From the NCBI GenBank assembly GCA_030549335.1, contig CM060195.1, positions 14,811,501-14,875,500 of the forward strand: a DNA stretch of 64,000 nucleotides, written 5' to 3'. The notes beneath the pieces are model-generated. The model was given only the letters and a program-made list of their open reading frames with translations. It searched no databases and was not told the DNA's origin. How positions within the stretch are numbered: the first letter of the stretch is position 1; the number at the start of each line of letters is the position of its first letter. The position numbers and the translations under genes are program-made. Source of the stretch: Pontederia crassipes. Its lineage: Eukaryota; Streptophyta; Magnoliopsida; Commelinales; Pontederiaceae. Shown here one piece after another: positions 58,491 through 64,000 of this stretch.

Positions 58491-61476
58491 AATATCTAGT
58501 CATATATATCCATAAGTAAATTTTTTTTCTATCACTTATGCATATTAGTCGGAAAAAAGAGAAGAGAGAATGTTGCCTCTTTCCTTTTGCTATCGATTTG
58601 GGGAGAAATAATAAAGGGAAGAAAAGAATTTTTATCTCATGCTGGCCGAACCTACGGAAGGAGGACAAAAGAATGAAGCAAAACAAATAAAGGAAAAAGG
58701 CAAAGAGAAAACTACTAAGGTAAGATATGTAGGGGAATTTGTTTCAAGTGTCCAATGATTTAGTTCACTATAGTATTTGACTATAAGATTGGATTAAAGG
58801 GTTTTATTTAGCAATAAGTGCATACTAATTCAAAATCAAATAGGTTAAGAACTTCTGCTTGTTGTTTGTTATAGGGCTGAAATTTTGTTACCAGTAATTA
58901 AATATAAAAACTGCTCAAATAATTATAAAATTATATGACTTGGTCCTCTGAAAGTATAATTTCCATGGGATTTGAAATGATATCAAAATAATATACATAT
59001 AATATGTTGTCTGCAAAACCGTGAGCAGTTGTCGTGCTGTTTTCCAAAATGACATAGTTAGCTTGTAAATTATGTTCTTATCCATATCAATCATATAACA
59101 TTGTGAAACTTTTATGTGGGTTTTTTGCTTCTGTAAGATGCCTAATACAAGTGGAATAACTCAAAAATCAATTATATAAAAGAAGATATCAAATTTCAAA
59201 TGATTATGTAAAGTAGAATCCAAATATGTGCCACCGCGGGATTTTCCAAGATTTTTATATATAAATTATGAAATTAAGTTTGTCCTCTACATTCACTGAG
59301 CTTTGGAATCAGGTTAATCAGATATATGTAGAAAAAGTTGTGTGTTAATCTTTAAGGTGTTGTCATTCTGTTCTTCAAAATTATTATCTGATTTTATAAA
59401 TTATGTGGTAAATTATGTGTTGTCATGGAATTAAATGATAATTTATGGTCTTAGATATAAATGTGTTACTTTTCATTTACAGTTGGAATCATTGGAAAAT
59501 AATGTCTGATGAAAGTTATAAAAGTTTAACCGAACTTCCCTCAGTCTATCAGAAAGCAACTTAGGGTTGATCATGTTAGAACTTGTTAAATCTATGATTC
59601 TCAGTCCGAAAAGATATAAAAGCTAAAAATTTTATGAGTCACATCTCAGGAAGTCTGTTTTTGTAGAAAATTGAAATTACTAGAACAAGAGTTGTACTCA
59701 TGTCCTATTTTATATAAATGATTAACTTATGACCACTCAGTCTTTTGGAACACAAAAATAATATGAAATTTAGATTAATTGTTGATTTTTATGAGAACCA
59801 ACAATAGGAAAATAAAATATGAAACTTTTACGAATTAAGTTTTCTATAATATGGAGCTAAGTTGGAATCATTTGGTTTTATTATTTATATTTAGAGATAT
59901 GAATTTTATTTCATAATGTATGCAATCAGCCAGGGTACATGAACTCTTATGTTTAACTAATTAATTAAGTTATAGGATTAAAGGTATGAGGGGTATATAG
60001 AATTGATCATTATTGAGTCCTTGTAGGACATGTTGGTATGCACATCAATAGGATTGGAAGAATAATAAAGGAAAGGAAAAAGGAAAAGTATTTTGATATC
60101 ACTCATATCAGGTAAGTTGATTTCTCCTACTCCATGTATTCATCTCTTTTGAATTTGGTGTGACATTGATTGTGATATATATTGAATATGTTTTGAATAT
60201 GTTCTTATGAATATTATATTGGAATGGTTAATCGATTTGATTGTACATTAAAAAGCATATGTGATATGTTATGAATTGATTTTATAAAATACAATCGTCT
60301 TCCAATTGAATGGGTATTGGATATTAACACCTTACATGTATTTAATATATCTTTGAAAAAGTTCTGATGAGAAGTGTGTCGGAACGATTGACCAAGTGAT
60401 TGCATATTCAAAGGAATGTACGATATGTTATGGATTACTATTGTAAAATCCAATCATGTTTCTCTAAATTGAATGATCGATATGATTTATATTATGATAT
60501 CCGAGATATAATTATTATATATGAAACATGCATATGCATATATGATAGTTAGAGCTAAGTTCTACATCATTGCTTATGATGGGAGCCACCTCTAGAGTCT
60601 AATCCATCATTCTGTTCTCGAGTAATGGGATGAGATAGGCTGGAGCTAAGTGCCATGCGGAGCTAAGTGCTACATCATGAGAAATTATGATGGGAGCCAC
60701 CTTTAGAATTCGAAGGGACCACCTCTAGTGTCCACCTATCGTTATATGATATGTTTCTCGAAAGGGATGAGGTAGAATGGAATTAAGTGCTATATCGCCA
60801 ATCACGATGGGAGCCACCTCTAGAGTCTACCTACCGACTACTGATCAGTTGGTGATTTGTGCATTCATATGAGAGTGTTGCATTTGCATACATGTATTTG
60901 ATATGTTTTAAATGATATTGATTGCAATCGGAGTGTGATAATTTTGATTAGGAAATTGTATATATTATTTCCAAATATATGAAAACATTGTATAATTATT
61001 TCATGTTTTTGCAAGTCTCTTTGAATTAATTAGATGGTAACACATAGCTTATGAGTTATCAACTTATTGAGTTATTTTTGCTCATAATGTTGTTTCTAAT
61101 ATCTTTCATATTCATATAACTCTTTGGGGATCGTGCAAGGTGATAGTCTTAAAAGAATTCTATAACATCCTTGATGGTACGATGAGAAGATTTTTGTCTC
61201 TCGTATGTTTCTATTAAGATGTCGAGAGAGCTAGTCATGTTTATTACTTATGTTAAAATAAGTTGTACCGAAAATAAAGTCATTTTGTGAAATGTATGAC
61301 TTAAGGAGTATCGGTTTGATCATAACTTGTATAATTTGTTTAATTATATTTTTATTTCTTATGCTTTAATAAAAAAATTTACATCACGTTTCCGCAATCT
61401 TTCTCGATTTTATTTGATCCTCCGTAACGAGTTGCGAACTTCGATTTAAATCACGATTTAAATCGGGGTCGTGACA
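56776..61476 (+). mobile_element. Second gypsy 3' half (gypsy-2): internal end plus LTR
   Basis: 56,776-57,948 is a diverged copy of gypsy-1 internal DNA at about 46,045-47,515 (shared AACACCACT.AATTA..TA, GGACCCAAATCATT and TGGAGTGTTGG blocks). It ends in a polypurine stretch (TCGGGGGAAGAA). The LTR 57949-61476 follows. It ends GGGGTCGTGACA like the gypsy-1 LTRs and carries the same tandem array, but its first kilobase differs. No 5' LTR is visible. A possible imperfect target-site duplication is CTTTG at the left and CTATG at the right (61477-61481). Confidence 0.7.
57949..61476 (+). repeat. gypsy-2 3' LTR
   Basis: 3528 bp, from TGTAATAATCAAAC to GGGGTCGTGACA. It contains a TA microsatellite at about 58,457-58,478 and the LTR tandem array at 60,554-60,840. 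Confidence 0.75.
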
Positions 61477-61865
61477 CTATGCCTATCATGCTAGATTTGA
61501 TGAAATCACTTTTCCATACATTCTTTCTCCTTCATCCTCTCTTTCTTTTACTTCTGTAGTGTAACATTGGCTCACTATTAGTTCTGCTATGTCTCTCTCC
61601 TTTTCATATTTTGACCCTTTCTCCACTTCCCTCCCTCCTTCTCAGTCTCCCACCACTTCCTCTTTGGCAACTCATGTTAGTTCGTCGACCACCATGTCAT
61701 CTATTATTTTTGCATCTTCGCCATTTGATGCTGCTCCTTCCCCTGTGATGGCTCTTCGTCTTCGTAATCGTGTCGTTATCGCGTACTCGTAGGACTTGAC
61801 AAACCTACCGCCCTTCATGTTTCCCTTTCCTCATTTCCTTCAGAAACCTCATGTTACTCAAGCAC
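61477..61865 (+). pseudogene. Outer copia (copia-2) tail, integrase-RT linker remnant
   Basis: Begins with AYHARFDEITFPYILSPSSS-type translation, the R-H-x-x-F-D-E-x-x-F-P-F motif that follows copia integrase. After it come a Ser/Pro/Thr-rich stretch and MALRLRNRV (compare MxTRSxxG of copia). There is one in-frame stop in between. It is cut at about 61,865 by another LTR. Together with 55,268-56,775 it shows that gypsy-2 sits inside copia-2. Confidence 0.7.
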
Positions 61866-64000
61866 AAGCTATAAAACTGATAAAATTACAATGGACAAAA
61901 ATGCCCTTACGTTGAGGGGAAAATTAGGTTTTTGGGCAAAAGAGAAAAGAATATAAAAGGTCAAAAACTTAGATTAATTAATGGACTAAAACACCCTTAA
62001 AAGCAAGAGCATCTTTAGGGTAGTTTAGAAAAAAGGTAAAACTAGTCTAAAATCTCTCTAAAAGTGGGAGTAGTTGGAGGGCAATCACGTCCTTCTGAAA
62101 ATATGACAACTGAAAATATGACAAATTTATAAGCACAAAACCCTCATTCCACCTCTCATCTCCTTCTTTCCCTAAACCAGCCACCAAAGCCTCTCTTCCC
62201 CATTCTCTTCTACACAACAAAGCTAGGGTTTTAAGCTTGTGTCTTCATCCATGGTGGAGCTCTTCAAGGGAGAATATGAATAGGAGGTCAAAATATACTA
62301 GAAGAATGGAAAAGAAGGCCTAATGGATCCTAGATGAAGAAGGAATGAGAAGAAGATGGATCAAAAAGGATTTTGGACAAAACCCTAGGTATGTAAGGGT
62401 GAAACCCCTTCTAATCCATTTAACTCATGGATGAGAAGTCTTATCTTGTGAATTTGATTGATGTGGCATGAATGGATTGTTTATTAGATTCATAGTCCTC
62501 ATCAACTTGTTTGTCCTAAATGTCGTTCAGCATGTGGCCTTTTAATTTTAAGTGGATGTGTGATGATAGTTATGTGTTATAAGAACTAGAAGCATGTTCC
62601 TACATAATCTGTCTAGATTTGGTGCAATATGTTTTTTAATAGGTTATTGTTATCCAAAAATCATGTATAATATATGGTTGGAATTCACGGAGTCTAGTTT
62701 CCATATCTTTTGTTTCAACTCATTTGGAACTGTGTACTGAGAGTTATGACCGAAAGAGTGACTCACTATCAAACTACTTCGGGTAGCAACACGACATATT
62801 TGGAAATTCACCAAAATTGTATCTCCTAATCTTAGATTTAAACTTTGGAGTAGATAGATGAGTGGGTCACCATCTATCTACATAACTTGGATTCACCTCA
62901 AAAGGAGGTGTGCATAGGGAGATATTAATTGTTTAGTGCTCAACTATCAAACTGGTTAATGTGGTTAACACTTAGTTATTGCAAAAAATTTTGAGAGTAA
63001 ACGGGAAAATAATAAAATCTGAGAAAATTATATGTTATTTCCTTATGAATCTAATGTGAAGATAAATTAGAATAAACAAATTAATGACTTAGAGAGTGAG
63101 TTATGGATTTTGAACCGACAAGTTGTCGAATCTGTCCAACTTAAAAAATAAGTATGTAATGAGTGAGCCCAAACACCACCTCACCTTAACACATAGTTGG
63201 AATGAGAGTGTGATTATGATTTTCCCCTAACTTTGAATGCTTTATGGATGGATTTTGTTGTTCTTGCAAGGGTTTCCGAAATGTACGGTTTGAGTGGAGA
63301 TGTGATTCTTTTTCATGGATTTATTGTTGTTTATTGATGTTTGAATGTATGGAACATGTTAGGTAAACGTGGGATGATTATATGTGCGATTGTGTTTTTG
63401 GATGATAGATTGAAATGGATGATTTCGTGATTTTCGATCATAAATTGGTTGAGCAGTCGAATCCAACAGTTGACCGATCTTTAGGATATAAACGCTACTA
63501 TTTTATTCGGACATGTCATTGGTCGACCAATTGGCATGATCGGTCGTGGATTGAAAGTCTCTTTAAATCAGTCGCTGGAAAAGTAAATCGGTCGACTGCT
63601 CCATGGTTAAAAGGACAACTATTTTATTCAGTCAAGTCGTCGGTCAGTTGATCGGTGTGACCGATCAATCAATTGTAAGTCTCTGGTTTAATCGGTCGAC
63701 CACTGTAGTAGCTGGAATAGGGGTCGGAAGCCACTATTTCGATCGGTCATGCGACCGGCCGATCAGTTGATAGATCGACCGATCAAAATGTATGATTTTG
63801 AATATTGAACTCAATGATTCTTCTATCAATTGTTGATATCATGCTATGCCATTGCATGTTTCATGCTTTTATTGATATGATTGCTATGCTATTGATTGAC
63901 TCACCTATAATCCAACCTTGCATGCTAAGTTGTAGGATTAAAATGAATCATTATTTTGAAATGGCATGTTGAGGATTTACTTGGCCCTTGCTGGATGGAT
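61866..64000 (+). mobile_element. Part of a third gypsy-type LTR (runs off the window)
   Basis: It has the features of the transcribed part of the other gypsy LTRs here: TATAAAAGGTC-like boxes near 61,950, a CT-rich leader with CTAGGGTTTT at 62,224, AACCCTAGGTATGTAAGGG at 62,382 (a splice-donor-like leader also seen at about 11,960 on the minus strand), and a GGTCGACC cluster at 63,470-63,790. Neither end is seen; the left side is cut against copia-2. Confidence 0.55.
63470..63790. repeat. GGTCGACC-type palindromic motif cluster
   Basis: Variants include TTGGTCGACCAATTGG at about 63,520, AATCGGTCGACTGC, GATCGGTGTGACCGATC, ATCGGTCGACCAC and ATAGATCGACCGATC. They are spread over about 320 bp, less regular than the 19.6-kb cluster. 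Confidence 0.75.

Overview
This is nuclear DNA of a flowering plant. Genes have GT-AG introns and lie between long AT-rich stretches packed with LTR retrotransposons. First exons are very GC-rich and later exons AT-rich, a 5'-to-3' gradient commonest in monocots, so a monocot is my tentative guess. Only three intact host genes are visible: a four-helix membrane protein of the MEE60 type (minus, 94-651), a ROP GTPase exchange factor with a full PRONE domain (minus, 2488-4951, seven exons) and a GUCD1/GC1-type 'guanylyl cyclase-like' protein (plus, 22702-26524, nine exons). From memory, Arabidopsis carries the same three types side by side (AT5G05950 MEE60, AT5G05940 ROPGEF5, AT5G05930 GC1), so the window looks like an old conserved gene trio stretched open by about 17.7 kb of inserted DNA.

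Layout. 0-5 kb: MEE60-like and ROPGEF genes. 8.7-10.3 kb: a broken but intron-containing copy of the GINS replication subunit PSF1 (minus), with a SINE in intron 1. 10.8-16.4 kb: a decayed minus-strand Ty3/gypsy element holding a copia solo LTR (TSD CAATT). 16.5-17 kb: one CACTA transposon end. 18.7-20.7 kb: a gypsy solo LTR (TSD GGTAG). 21.46-22.28 kb: an apparently perfect 409-bp tandem duplication just upstream of GC1. 22.7-26.5 kb: GC1. 30.3-33.6 kb: a third solo LTR (TSD GTCAT) containing chloroplast trnV-UAC intron and exon 2. 33.6-34 kb: a broken ATL-type RING-H2 gene. 36.6-37.4 kb: a broken ethylene-receptor fragment beside a 375-bp tandem duplication.

39-62 kb is one nested structure. 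A plus-strand copia element (PBS near 39,430; gag at 55,268; tail at 61,477) was entered by a gypsy element (39,451-55,242, TSD AGTAC on both sides). That gypsy element was itself entered by a Pack-MULE-like element (44,014-45,884) carrying a NETWORKED-type gene fragment, and its 3' LTR by a second, minus-strand copia element (48,628-53,379). A related gypsy 3' half (56,776-61,476) also sits inside the outer copia. From about 61.87 kb to the window end lies part of another LTR.

The intact genes do not form one pathway. ROPGEF activates ROP/RAC small GTPases at the plasma membrane; the roles of the MEE60-like and GC1-like proteins are poorly defined. Everything else is transposon DNA, organelle DNA or broken gene copies. 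All assignments were made by reading; no database search was possible.
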